From Vandiemenella viatica (lineage: Eukaryota; Arthropoda; Insecta; Orthoptera; Morabidae), in the NCBI GenBank assembly GCA_031002005.1, contig CM061918.1, positions 46,412,047 through 46,476,046 on the forward strand: DNA of 64,000 nt, given 5' to 3'. Below the pieces are notes generated by a model. It worked only from the letters and a program-made list of their open reading frames with translations, did not search any database and was not told the origin of the DNA. Positions 23,231 through 33,957 of the stretch are shown here, in pieces. A program made the translations under genes and the position numbers. Within the stretch, counting starts at the first letter, position 1. Every line of letters begins with the position of its first letter.

Positions 23231-23542
23231 CCACTTTCCCCATTTACCCCGCACCCCTTTTAATTTCCCGTCTTCTTTGTAGAAGCCCGCAGTTTTAAAT
23301 CCCGTCAAAATAAATCCAGCTATTTTAAGTTACGCCAGAATAAATGTGTCCTATTGTTTTAACATGTACATCAGATTTTAGGTTGGACCCCAAACTTAAA
23401 CGTTATGAAAACCCATAAAAAATCCTTATTTTCGGCATGATGCTCAACCAAACGGATATATTACAGATTTATGTATTTGTTATGTATTAAAGTTCGGATG
23501 TTAGATGTTTTGACTATCAAGCAGCAACTTTAAAAGATGATT

Positions 23543-23807
23543 ACCGAGCGCGGTGGGTGAATGGTTAACGTTCTGGCCTCGCATTCGGGATTCCCCGGGC
23601 ATCCAGATCTGGGTTTCCATGGTTTCCCAAATCACTCCAGGCGAATGCCGGGATGCTTCCTTCTAAAACGCCATGGCCTAATTCCTTCCCGTTCCTTGTC
23701 TCTAGTCCCATTCCGCCTCTGATAACCTTAACTGTCGACGAAGCGTAAAGCCACAGTAAAAAAAAAAAACCACAAAAAAACAAACAAACAAACAAACAAA
23801 AAACAGA
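23543..23807 (+). mobile_element. tRNA-derived SINE, subfamily A, with (CAAA)n-rich tail
   Basis: ACCGAGCGCGGTGGGTGAATGG head; a deletion around the B box leaves CATTCGGGATTCCCCGGGCATCC; central block intact; tail CGTCGACGAAGCGTAAAGCCACAGT then A-rich with CAAA units. The B box loss would block pol III transcription. Confidence 0.9.
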
Positions 23808-24039
23808 GGATATAGTTGAAATGCAGCCTGGACCAAAATGTAAACTGGTATTCTGTAGAACAACATCCAATTCACCACATTCTGGGAATTGTTCGAGTAT
23901 ATCAATAATTAGTTAACTTCTGGAAATGGATAATGCCAAATTAATGAAACTTAGTACGAGTGATTTACATCGGAAATATAAAAATACCGTACGGGTAAAT
24001 CAACCACGATTAGGCCGGGCAATGCCGGGTACTCTACTA

Positions 24040-24240
24040 ATACTATTCCGCGTTTGTCAGTAAGTTTGAAATGATTACACGCAAAGGCTACAGCAGCAGG
24101 TTGGACGGTGTTTCAAATTTTTAGAGCTTGTGGTCTTTTGTAGAATCTGTGAATATATCTTATGATTCTACGTGACCGAGGAACGGGGAAGAAATTATAA
24201 TCATGTCGATGTGGGACAAATACACGCCACACTTTGTATT
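24040..24240 (+). repeat. Dispersed repeat, Helitron-associated 5' type (copy 2)
   Basis: CCGCGTTTGTCAGTAAGTTTGAAATG...GCAAAGGCTACAG, then CCGAGGAACGGGGAAGAAATTATAA, aligns with 20481-20690. It starts right after H3, extending a chain of related insertions. Confidence 0.5.
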
Positions 24241-25802
24241 GGAAATTAGCATTCGTTTCAAGAATTACTGACAAAATATCACATTACTTCTTCTTGCATT
24301 TTGTTTTATATTTTGACTTCGGTTATTTATTTCTGCAGTTACCTGAAATGTATTACAATAAATAAACGGAATTCGTAAATCAAACGTAATAAGCATAAGT
24401 GATATTTAAATAAATCCAACAAATTTACACTTGAGAAGATAACTAAAACGACTCTACTGCTATTTGGATTGTGTTTATCCTTTTTTTTAATTTTGTTGTT
24501 TATTTCTTCAGTTTTCTGAAATATAGTAAATTAAAAAAATGTAATACTTTAACCAAACAACTGTAATATAGATTAATAATTTCAGAAGCATACGAAATTG
24601 TGATATTTATTTTACGGTGAACATATTTGTGCCTTATGTCGATATTTAACACTGATAGGGTGTTGCCGTTAATCAAACCACTACACAAGTCATTAAAACA
24701 CCCATAAGAGTAACTGAATTATGATATTTAACTTACTGTGAACAGTTTTGTGTCTGGTATCGATATACAAAAATGATACAGTTTTGCTGCTTTATTCCAT
24801 ATCTGCATTTAAAAATATGATTTTTTTTTAGATAACTGTTACGGAAATAAAATATTTTTCGTTGTGACCACAGTTGTAATCCTAAACAAACTTTATGTTT
24901 AGTTATATAATTCTGTGCTTCTTTGTGTGTTAGGATGGTACTAACATGCAATAAATATCTCTATATATCAATATGGATAATTTTTCACCTAGCTTTAATT
25001 TCTTATATTTCATATATTATATTACGTTAAATCATAAGTGAAACAAAGGCAATTTTGAATACATGATAAAAACGAATTCTAAGGTACCGTAATAACTAAA
25101 AGAAGGTAAAGGTTTAGATAACATTTACATTTTTTACTACACCTTCGTACATGTTTAATGGTTGAAAATCCCGCTAGCATAGAACTAGGTACAATGATTT
25201 TAATCTTTGTAGTTGGCGTTTGTTATTGTATCTTCGTGACCAGCAGGACCCTGGCTTTGATGTTGAATGTTGGTTATAACCATGAGGCGACAACAATTAC
25301 GAGTCTTTCAGTGAGCCATCTGAAACCTGCTGTTTGTCCTATGTCTTTGTTTTTAATTTGTAAATTTTCAACGTGAATGTTTTAAAAATAAAACAACCAA
25401 AGCAAGCTACTTCAGGAGTCATTAGCAATCAACCTATAGACGTGCTAGGTGTAAGTCAGTTCCATTTTACTGCGTGGATTGTTTGTAATTTTTCTGATAT
25501 CTTTTGTTAGGGTTAGGTAAAATGACAAAGTAGCTAATGTAATATTAAATGCAAAAAAATAAAAAAAATACATCGTTCCAAATTCTGTAAACTATACGGT
25601 AATATATTTCGCATCCGAACAAATCGAAAGTCTGGACAACATGGAACAACTAAAAATCTCAGAAGAAGAAATTAACAAGAAAAATTTCAGAAAAGAACCT
25701 AAAAATGAAAAGATAGGGAAAAGAGAAAAGAAACTAAAAACATTATGTTTTGAAGAAGAGGTTTTGAGAAGAAAGAAAATGGAAGTGAAGCAGGAAGGAA
25801 AT
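24241..25802. other. Unassigned AT-rich region
   Basis: No gene supported. A lysine/glutamate-rich frame (25641-25856) comes from purine-rich sequence running into the next MITE and is not a credible gene. Confidence 0.5.
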
Positions 25803-26046
25803 GAAGGCGGATCCAGGGGGAAGGCTAGGGGCTCAAGTCCCCCCCAAATTATTTAGGTCCACCCCCAAAATCGTAATTTTTTAGGTTTGGAGACCTTTTT
25901 TTTTTTAGCTCTAATGATCTTTTAACGATGGCATCACTATAAAGCATAACCTTCAAGCCCTCCCCCCCAACCAAATCCGCTCAAGCTCTCCCCAAACCCA
26001 AGCCTCCCCCCCCCCACACCAAACCAAAATCCTTGATCCACCACTG
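25803..26046. mobile_element. hAT-type MITE
   Basis: Left end GGCGGATCCAGGGGGAAGGCTAGGGGC and right end CCTTGATCCACCACTG are imperfect inverted repeats of the CAGTGGCGGATCCAGG type common in hAT MITEs. The interior is C-rich with T runs. A clean 8-bp target duplication is not visible. Confidence 0.6.
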
Positions 26047-26339
26047 AAGTGTAACAATGATTGGTTCAAGTGTAAACGCACTCCTAAAGAGGATTAATTG
26101 CTCTATCGTCATCTACCAATACAAGTTGATTTGTTTAAGGCACAAATAGAAAAAAAAACACAAATTGATATGTTAAATTAAATTATTCGGCAGGTCTCCT
26201 CTAAATTATCATTAAATCTGGTAGGGTGTTAATAATTAAGTCTTCATCGCAGTTTCTTCATGTGATGACCAAGCTGTCACATCTAAAAAAGTGTGTAACA
26301 ATCAGTCACAAAATCCACCTCCTCCGTTCCTAGTATCCT

Positions 26340-26680
26340 CTGTGTATGCCAGCGTTGCGCTACGGTAGTACTTTGCAGAGGACGCGTAACGGTGGTGCCA
26401 ACTGCGCAAACTGTTTGGCAGCGATCTGTTCGCGCGCTGAGAGAGTGAAGTCTGTTTACGACCAGGCGAGTAGGATTTATGAGTGGGAATTTACGGCTGC
26501 CTGTTACTCGCTGCGAGCGCTATTTGGGGGATGAGAGGCAGTTGGCAGCAACCTCGCGGCGTTAGCACCCTACCGGCCAACTACGTCCGTCCCTACAGTG
26601 GTACCAACTTGTTACAACCAAACGAACTAGGACGCCAGCCGAGTCGAGTCGACAAGATCGTTTTCTGTTTACATTTTATG
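26340..26680. other. CpG-rich patch, possible promoter or exon
   Basis: GC-rich and CpG-rich sequence (ACGCGTAACGG, TCGCGCGCTGAG, CTGCGAGCGC, GTCGAGTCGAC) in an AT-rich setting. Plus frames of 62 and 101 codons overlap it without recognisable domains. It could be a host first exon, an LTR piece or a GC-rich repeat; nothing decides. Confidence 0.3.
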
Positions 26681-26916
26681 GTTTTCGACCTCTCGCCAAC
26701 ATTTCTACTCACGCCATGGACTATCCACAAGTGTGTCAGACTAAAAGTTTACAATGGCAGTATGGGTAAATTGAAAATTCAGCCGTAGAGTCATTAGGTA
26801 CAGTGGAAAGCTAGCAGCAACTAGTGGTTATCTTGGACCAGAAATGAGACACCCCATTATTATTTATAACCTTCCAAATTACTTTAAACAGTCATGGTAA
26901 AACTGCAATTGTAAAA

Positions 26917-27158
26917 CGGAGCGTGGTGGTGTAACGGATAGCGTTCTGGCTTCGCATTCGGGAGGACGGCGGTTCGAATCCCCGTCCGGGCATCCAGATT
27001 TGGGTTTTCCATGGTTTCCCCAAATCACTCCAGGTGAATGCCAGGGTGCTTCCTTCAAAAGGCCATGGCCGAATTCCTTCCCATTACTTGCCCCCCATCC
27101 TTTCCCGTCTCTAAAGACCTCGCTGTTGAGAGACGTAAAGCAGTTAAAAAAAAATGTC
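26917..27158 (+). mobile_element. tRNA-derived SINE, subfamily B, full length, with target duplication
   Basis: Flanked by ATTGTAAAA at 26908-26916 and 27159-27167. The head CGGAGCGTGGTGGTGTAACGGATAGCG and B box GGTTCGAATCC are intact, as is the central block. The tail is CCCCATCCTTTCCCGTCTCTAAAGACCTCGCTGTTGAGAGACGTAAAGCAGTTAAAA. Few changes suggest a young insertion. Confidence 0.95.
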
Positions 27159-27167
27159 ATTGTAAAA

Positions 27168-27931
27168 TGTATGTTATTCTCGTTTGCCGACGGTTCTGTA
27201 CATGGATTCTGTATTAAGTTTATTTCCTAAAATATCGTAAAAACTTAAAAAATTAGCAGGAAATCATTTTTAAATAGAGTATACCGTATGTTTTAGGAAA
27301 TTGTATTTTTAAATCGTACATACGAAATAAATGCAAAAAAATCAGTTGAAAAGTAGTTTCGGATATCTTCAAAACTTTTTCAAAATTTAAAAAAATAATT
27401 ATTTTTACGACATGTTTTCCATACGATCCGTGAAATTCTCTATTGAAGGATGCATATGATTTATGTGGGAATAATTATATACTAAAGTCATTCATCATTT
27501 TCATATATTTCGAAAACCAAAAACTTCAGAAAGATAGTTTTGTAAACTTTATCGGGGTTTACAGTATATAACTAAATATTTTGGAAGAACTTTTGGCTTA
27601 GTGATATCTCATGATTTTTCGAATGATGTAACTACGACAGAGCTTTGTGTGTCTATTTTCTTAGTGATAGCAGTGTGTGATAGTGGTTTCATTTCGTAGT
27701 TTGATGGAAAACCTGGACGGATTTGACATCACAGAGTCGTCCAAGAAGATATGCAACAAAGGAGTCTCTTTGCGGATATTTTACACTAAATATTGAGAGT
27801 CATGATACTATAAAGACAGCATACTATAAAGCCGCATAAAAACTCAACCATGTCTACACGTGAAGTCATTCTAAAGTGCCTGTTGTGGGTGTCACACTTG
27901 ATGTATCAATTGCTTGATTCATAAATAAATC
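27168..27931. other. Unassigned AT-rich stretch
   Basis: No gene or named repeat visible. Confidence 0.5.
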
Positions 27932-28131
27932 ACCGATCGTGGTGGGTGAGCGGTAAAGCCTGGGCCTCGTATTCGAGAGGACGTGAGTTCGATTTTCCGT
28001 CCGGCCATCCAATGTAGGTTTTCCATGGTTTTCCGAAACCACTCCAGGCGGATGCCGGCATGTTTCCTTGTCACAAAATATCTCAGCCCTAATACCTCTA
28101 TGTCAACATGTCGACAAGCCTTTAAGACGAT

Positions 28132-28197
<66 letters not shown>
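27932..28197 (+). mobile_element. tRNA-derived SINE, diverged, with 63-base poly(A) tail
   Basis: Head ACCGATCGTGGTGGGTGAGCGG and B box-like GAGTTCGATTTTCC; central block with changes (CCATGGTTTTCCGAAACCACTCCAGGCGGATGCCGGCATG); a gap where TCAAAAGGCCATGGCC should be; degraded A-type tail; then 63 uninterrupted A (28135-28197). Confidence 0.88.
28135..28197 (+). repeat. Poly(A) tract of 63
   Basis: Pure A run forming the SINE tail. The poly-lysine and poly-phenylalanine frames across it are artefacts. Confidence 0.95.
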
Positions 28198-28198
<1 letters not shown>

Positions 28199-28440
28199 CG
28201 AGAGAGAAAATTAGAAACGCAAGTGTTTATATCAGATGTAATGGTAAACAGATTTTTCGTTTTTAGAATGTCAACAAATGGCAATATAATAAATGCTCAG
28301 TTTTCTTGAAAAGGTATGCAAAATATTGAATTTGGAACATTTATTAATATTTAAAGAATTTTAACTTCTACCGTGTGTTGCGTAGTACACAGTATTTGTT
28401 TTAGGAATTATATTTTTGCGGATTTTACTCTTCGTCACGT

Positions 28441-28605
28441 TGGGAGGAGATTGGAGACTAGAAACGGGAAGGACTTCAGTCATGGTCTTTAGTGGGAACC
28501 ATCCCTCCATTACTCTGGAGTGATTTCATGAAATCATGGAAAATCGCAATCTTGTTGATCGGGCGGGAGTTTGAACCAGTGTCCTCCAGAATACCAGTCC
28601 CGCGA
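28441..28605 (-). mobile_element. SINE, degenerate
   Basis: ACTAGAAACGGGAAGGACTTCAGTCATGGTCTT, GGAGTGATTTCATGAAATCATGGAAAATCGCAATCT, then GGGAGTTTGAACCAGTGTCCTCCAGAAT on plus are minus-strand SINE tail, centre and T-arm, heavily mutated. Confidence 0.7.
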
Positions 28606-28719
28606 GTAGGGATTACGATTTTAGTATCCGTGAATGCTGCTTGGATAACATCATCAAAGGCGTACGGCACGCAACGCAGCCTAATCAGTGCTGCCAACTG
28701 TTGCTGCTCAGTCCACAGG

Positions 28720-28880
28720 TAGCCGAGCGGAATCTCACAGGTGGATCAAACAGGTAGTTATGACGAGCGCGCCTGGCGGAGTATCGGGTTCGATCCTAGG
28801 GCAAGGTAGCCTCCCACCGCATAGGATTTTCTCTGGTGATGAACTGTTCAGACCAAGACTCTGTACAGAAGGATAATTAT
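28720..28880 (+). mobile_element. Candidate second tRNA-derived repeat
   Basis: A-box match TAGCCGAGCGG (28720-28730) and B-box match GGTTCGATCC (28788-28797), about 57 bases apart, then a non-tRNA body (CCTCCCACCGCATAGGATTTTCTCTGG). The promoter layout fits a SINE head from a tRNA with a long variable region. No second copy is visible here. Confidence 0.35.
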
Positions 28881-29299
28881 ACACTGCTAGTATCTGGAGA
28901 TGTTTTCTCCAAATTGTAAAATACAAAACATCTTTTACGCGGCGTTTATTAAAGAATATCCCAACTTTGATAGGCTATTTCACGGGAACAAAAGAATTAG
29001 AACGCTATTCTACAAACGATCGTGAAGCAGACGTTCTGAAGTTTAATTTGTTTCACAATATGTTGTGTTACGAGAGTTTATGAGACAACTGTAACCATTT
29101 TCCCATTAACTACTGTTCATATGAATAACAAAAGAAGCGAAGTAATTTTTTGTAAATACATAGGTTATGGTGTTATTATTTGTTTATCACAATTACCTAT
29201 TAGGCTCTTGTATTTGGATGTAACATATTCTACTAACTGCACCATACCTCATAATATTATACTATTTTAAAAATCTTATATATATATAAAAATAGACGT
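28881..29299. other. Unassigned stretch
   Basis: AT-rich, with a short TA run at 29279-29288. No gene. Confidence 0.5.
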
Positions 29300-31101
29300 G
29301 TTTTTTCCTATATTTCACTTTTCAGCCACCACTACCTAGCACAGATCACTGATGTTTGTAGGTGGAAGTAGCATGGAGTTTCCTGTCATGCACAACGTTG
29401 GCCAAATGCCGATAGCTGTGGGGATGTGGGAGATGTAATGATTAAAGTTGGTCAGTGCAGGGCGTTTTCATATTTCGACCAAAAATTCGTATCTCCGTAT
29501 ACTTCTCTTTCCTGCCACAACTACATAACATAGACCTTTGGTGTTTGTGTGTGGTAGTAGAATCGTCTTTCCAGTCGTGCACTACGGTTGTTAGATGTCG
29601 GTAGCTATGGGGGTGTGGGAGATATGGGGGTTTAAAATGGTCGACCTGTGGCAATTTCATACTTCTGCCAAAGACAAAAGTGTCATGGTGTATCACTTTT
29701 CAGCGATAACTATAGATCACAGATAACTGGCGTTTGTGTGTAGTAGTAGCACAGAGTCACCTTTCGATCACAACAGCGGCCGAATTTCAGAAACTGTGGT
29801 ACTGTGGCAGATATGGTGGTTGTAAGTGGCCAACCAAGGATATTTTCGTATTTCGACTGTCTCCGCATATGTCACTTTTCTGCCACAACTACATAGCATA
29901 GAGCATTGGTGTTTGTGTTTGGTAGTAGAATCGTATCTCATGTAGTGCACTATGGTTGTTAGATGTCGGCAGCTATTGGGGGTGTGGGAGATATGGGGGT
30001 TGAAAGTGATCGACCTGTGGCAATTTCATACTTCTGCCAAAGACAAAAGTGTCATGGTGTATCACTTTTCAGCGAAAACTATAGATCACAGATAACTGGC
30101 GTTTGTGTGTAGTAGTAGCACAGAGTCACCTTTCGATCACAACAGCGGCCGAATTTCAGAAACTGTGGTACTGTGGCAGATGTGGTGGTTGTAAGTGGCC
30201 AACCAAGGATATTTTCGTATTTCGACTGTCTCCGCATATGTCACTTTTCTGCCACAACTACATAGCATAGAGCATTGGTGTTTGTGTTTGGTAGTAGAAT
30301 CGTATCTCATGTAGTGCACTATGGTTGTTAGATGTCGGCAGCTATTGGGGGTGTGGGAGATATGGGGGTTGAAAGTGATCGACCTGTGGCAATTTCATAC
30401 TTCTGCCAAAGACAAAAGTGTCATGGTGTATCACTTTTCAGCGAAAACTATCGATCACAGATCTCTGGCGTTTGTGTGTGGTAGTAACACAGAGTCACCT
30501 TTCGATCACAACAGCGGCCGAATTTCAGGTACTGTGGTTGTGTGGGAGATATGGTGGTTTTAAGTGGCCGGCGCAGGATGTTTTCGTATTTCGACGAAAG
30601 GCATGTGTCTCCGCAGATTTCACTTTCTGCCACGACTACATAGCATAGAGCATTGGTGTTTATGTGTGGTAGTAGAATCGTGTCTGTTGTCGTGCACTAT
30701 GGTTGTTAGATGTCTGTAGCTATGGGGGTGTGGAAGATATGGGGGATGAAATTGGTCGACCTGCGGCAATTTCATATTTCTGCCAAAGACACATGTGTCA
30801 CGGTGTATCACTTTTAAGCGAAAACTATCAATCGCAGATCACTGGCGTTTGTGTGTGGTAGTAACACAGAGTCTCCCATCGATCACAACGTTGGCCGAAA
30901 TTCGGTAACTGTGGGAGTGTGTGAGATATGGTGTTTGAAATTGGTCGATCTTGAATATTTTCGTATTTCATCCAAAGACTTGTGTGTCTCCGTAAATTTT
31001 ACTTTGCTGCCGGAACTACATAGCGCAGAAGATTGGTATTTGTGTGTGATAATAGTATCGAGTCTCCCATCGTGCACTATGGTGGTTAGATGTCTATAGC
31101 T
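29300..31101. repeat. Satellite array: ~185-bp monomers in 369-bp dimers
   Basis: About nine and a half head-to-tail monomers, marked by TGG(C/T)GTTTGTG at 29353, 29542, 29731, 29910, 30100, 30279, 30469, 30657, 30846 and 31037, so spacings are 179-191 bp. Types A (GTAGTAGCACAGAGTC, TTCGATCACAACAGCGGCC) and B (GGTAGTAGAATCGT, GTGCACTATGGTTGTTAGATGTC) alternate. The central dimers at 29731-30099 and 30100-30468 are nearly identical at exactly 369 bp; outer units are more diverged and longer. Type B has GGGGGTGTGGGAGATATGGGGG. The repeated minus frames are by-products. Confidence 0.92.
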
Positions 31102-31752
31102 GTCAATAAGAATTCTCTACAATCATGAACGAAGTCGTGGGTACCAAGTAGTTTAAAATAAAATCTTGAAAATTGATCTCATATATAAACGGTTACGTAA
31201 ATAGAATTTAATAATATTTAAATTGGTACTTCCCTTTCCATCAATACTCAAATGATTCTGCTATTTGTATTACGATATTAATTTATCACAATCCACTTTC
31301 TCCGTAGTTTCTACAATTTATACATTCATTGCATACCAATTTTGTTCTTCTTAAAATTTATCATGAATAATACTTGTCTTATTAGTGTCTATATAACACT
31401 CAGTCCAACAATCTCATACCATGTCTGACTTGACATCCAGTGATCGTTGATGTTAACCATTGACCAGACAAAACAACTTCCATACTTAAACAAACATATT
31501 AGATACAAACATTTTTTAAATTTTTTTTCAAATAGTTCCGTCACTAAGTTTTTTTTATTGAATATGTGATATTTTAATTTGTATGAAAATGTTATGAGTA
31601 AAATAGGTAAAATAGCCATTACATAACTAAATAGGGTTTGTAAACGTGATAAAAGTACTGCACGCTAAGTAAAAATACATTAATTGAGAATACTGAGACA
31701 GCCATCGTTCAGAAGCGATATTAAATGTTTATAAATGTTTTGGTAATTTAAT
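31102..31752. other. Unassigned AT-rich stretch
   Basis: No gene or named repeat visible. Confidence 0.5.
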
Positions 31753-31959
31753 TTAATTTTTTTTAAATTTGGTTTTAAGGAGGTTTTTTAATTTATTGAA
31801 ATGGCTTCCATTGTTAACTGCAGTAGTTAAAGTTCGTGGAAGATCTGTCCAGCCTTTTGCCCCTTTAAGGAATTTTCGATGCTGTGTACGTAATGTTTCA
31901 ATAATCGCGGATGAGCGGAATAATAGAAATGGAGATTGTGTCTGTTTATGTTTCGGCAC
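31753..31959 (-). pseudogene. Possible LINE ORF2 extreme C-terminus
   Basis: Minus frame of 68 codons contains LKGAKGWTDLPRTLTTAVNN then HFNKLKNLLKTKF. This resembles the end of CR1/L2/jockey-like polymerases ('GxKLWNSLPxxL......FKxxLKxYL'). It is short, without upstream support, so only a suggestion. Confidence 0.35.
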
Positions 31960-32171
31960 TATTCCGATGAGTTCCCATGTATTTTTTTTTCTAATGAAAT
32001 AAAAGAAAAATTAATTTTATCCATAATTCACTGTATTGTACGTGAAGTCAGTGTCGTGAACACGTTTTATCATGAGAGAAAAGGAGGAAATATCAAAACA
32101 TCGTTTTTCTGCACAGTAATAAACTTTGTTATACACGAATCTCGCTTAAGGAGAACTTTAAACCCAATATA

Positions 32172-32218
32172 AATGCAATAGACGCCTGAAGAAGGATCCA
32201 CAAGGTCTGAAATGCATT
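32172..32218 (+). other. Hammerhead-like core motif (weak)
   Basis: CTGAAGA (32186) and GAAA (32209) fit the hammerhead core CUGANGA...GAAA, with an intervening imperfect hairpin (AGGATCC-ACAA-GGTCT) and flanking AATGCA/TGCATT that could pair as stem III. Stem I would be only about five bases with no loop, so self-cleavage is unlikely as it stands. Confidence 0.2.
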
Positions 32219-32429
32219 GTGTAATACAATAAAATTTGTATTCAAGTGACTGAAGGATGGTTTTCATTTTACCATTTGTTTTATAAAAAAGTAAAATTAA
32301 ACGTTATTGACTGCCTGTAATGTAAAAGCTATCACATTCACGGATGTTTTAATTATGTTGTTCCGTGGGAAATTATACTCACTTGGACACTGAACTTGCA
32401 ATTCTTCAAATAGTTATGGCATAAAACAA

Positions 32430-32600
32430 AATTGTTCCAATTGGTTTCACAAGTGCTTGACCACACGACTTGTTGTTATTTCGTGTCAAGAGTCTTTCTG
32501 TGTTACTGAATCTGATAAAAATGTATCGGTTAAGACTGTTCAACGTGCGTTTCATAACAAACACGGAACTTATCCTTTAAACAGGAGAAGTTACGTCAGT
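32430..32600 (+). pseudogene. Possible mariner-like transposase N-terminus
   Basis: The frame at 32457-32840 includes SVKTVQRAFHNKHGTYPLNRRS, reminiscent of the first helix-turn-helix of insect mariner-type transposases ('S.VTVQR.FR..F...P..R.SI..'). The following 80 residues are not recognisable. No inverted repeats were found nearby. Confidence 0.4.
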
Positions 32601-33479
32601 TTAGTGAAACATGGTGCCTTTGCTGCAAAGGAAAAAATTGTGGTCGGTTGCATTTGTCTGGATATAATTTGCAACAGTTTCAGGAAGCTTCAGCTCACAG
32701 TAGGAGAAAAAAGTCATCTCTCAAGCAAGCTGAGGACAGAAATCTCCTCAAAAATAATGGAGAAAACATTGAAAAAGCGATTGCTTTTCAAGCCATGCGA
32801 GATGCAACTGATAAGGCTCTCACATAAAATTATAGATTGAGTTCTGCTAGTTTGTTCGCGATCAGTTCAGGAATAAGATCATCTAATATCTAACATTGTG
32901 AAGATGCGTAGGTGGAAAACTCTCTTCATATTAAAATGCCGCCTGCCTGGCATCTGGACGTCACCTCAACAGATCGGAAACATTCGGCGAATTTCGAAAT
33001 TCGCGAAGTTGCCTCCACCACAACTAGATTTGATTTCATTTGTATTTATATTGTTAAAAGCAAATGTAATTGGGATGCCAGCTAAAAGTCAATTATCTGC
33101 TGTGGCAGTAACTGCACAAAAATATGAAGAGCCGGTAAATTTCACCAACCTCATACATTTGTTCTTTACGAATTTTGATTTTAAACTCTTCAACATTTTC
33201 GGTAAATTATTCAGCATTTCCGTCGGCAATTTATTCTGGTCACTCATTCAACAGACTGCGGAAAAAAACAGTCCATTTCCCTAACGCCAGCTTGTAGTTA
33301 TGATCATCTCTTCCCCTTCCGTTAGATAATCTTAAGTCTACTGTTTACATCCATGTGAGCCTTTTCGCTTATGCATATATTTTACACTTCCGTCTCTTCA
33401 CCCTACTCCTGACTTCTAATTATACTAAACCCTTGTCTTCCACCATATCAGTTTCTATAAGCATTCCACAGTGATTTAC
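32601..33479. other. Unassigned stretch
   Basis: Two plus frames (127 and 128 codons, 32457-32840 and 32898-33284) cover it, but past the possible helix-turn-helix neither shows a domain. No splice or promoter signals convincing enough to call a gene. Confidence 0.45.
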
Positions 33480-33790
33480 ACCAAGTTCAGCTGCCTTTCT
33501 TCACATCTCATTCAACATCTATTTTTTATACCAAAAATGTGAGTTCCATATTACACCACCATATTCAAAAAACGGTCTCAGTGGGGTTTTGTAACCCGAT
33601 GTCTTCACCTCTCTTGTATATCCTCTCGCCATCTTCTCCAATAAACGTAGGATTTTATTAAGATTTCCTACTATCTTTCCAGAGTATTTTGCCCAGTTGA
33701 GTTTACCATCAGATGTAATGCCATGATATTTACGCTGTTGGTCCTCAATTCGTAATTTCTCCCATACCTTATATTCATAGAAAACCTTTG
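33480..33790 (-). pseudogene. Non-LTR retrotransposon fragment (post-RT region), decayed
   Basis: Minus-strand reading gives YHGITSDGKLNWAKYSGKI, then NKILRLLEKMARGYTREVKT and LRPFFEYGGVIWN. The common LINE pattern is 'YLGVxxDxxLxWxxHIxxIxxKAxKxLGLLRRN...xVKxxxYxxLVRPxLEYxSxVWxP'. The match is clear over about 90 residues. Stops lie on both sides; RT motifs A-C are absent. Confidence 0.75.
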
Positions 33791-33957
33791 CTATTGTATC
33801 TCAGCTCCTAAAAAGCTGATTCTTACCGTGGAATAGTTACAGTTCTGATACTGCCATCAAAAATTTATAAAATTGTGGTATTTTGTGCTAGAAATTCAAT
33901 AGCTATGTATTGCACAAGCGACACATGATATCACTGTTCAGTTATTGTGATAATTAC

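Larger units (their letters stand above)
22247..24039 (+). mobile_element. Helitron-like element H3, head to tail with H2, SINE inserted
   Basis: Begins immediately after H2 with TATAACTATATAATTTTTCTGTACCTGTGTATGTCATGAGC, the same kind of 5' sequence as H2 (CCGATTTTTATGAAATTTTGTATATGAGATT). It holds about three internal units of some 277 bp and ends GGCCGGGCAATGCCGGGTACTCTACTAA, a decayed hairpin and terminus. A SINE (23543-23807) interrupts its 3' part. No coding capacity. Confidence 0.6.

Noticed and set aside
25641..25856. Lys/Glu-rich 71-codon frame
   Set aside because: Purine-rich non-coding sequence that runs into the hAT-type MITE; composition alone explains it.
27919..28309. Poly-lysine / poly-phenylalanine frames over 100 codons
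   Set aside because: They cross the 63-base poly(A) tail of a SINE.
29300..31101. G-quadruplex array in the 369-bp satellite
   Set aside because: Each B monomer has three G runs close together (GGGGG, GGG, GGGGG) but not a fourth within reach, so it does not meet the usual motif.
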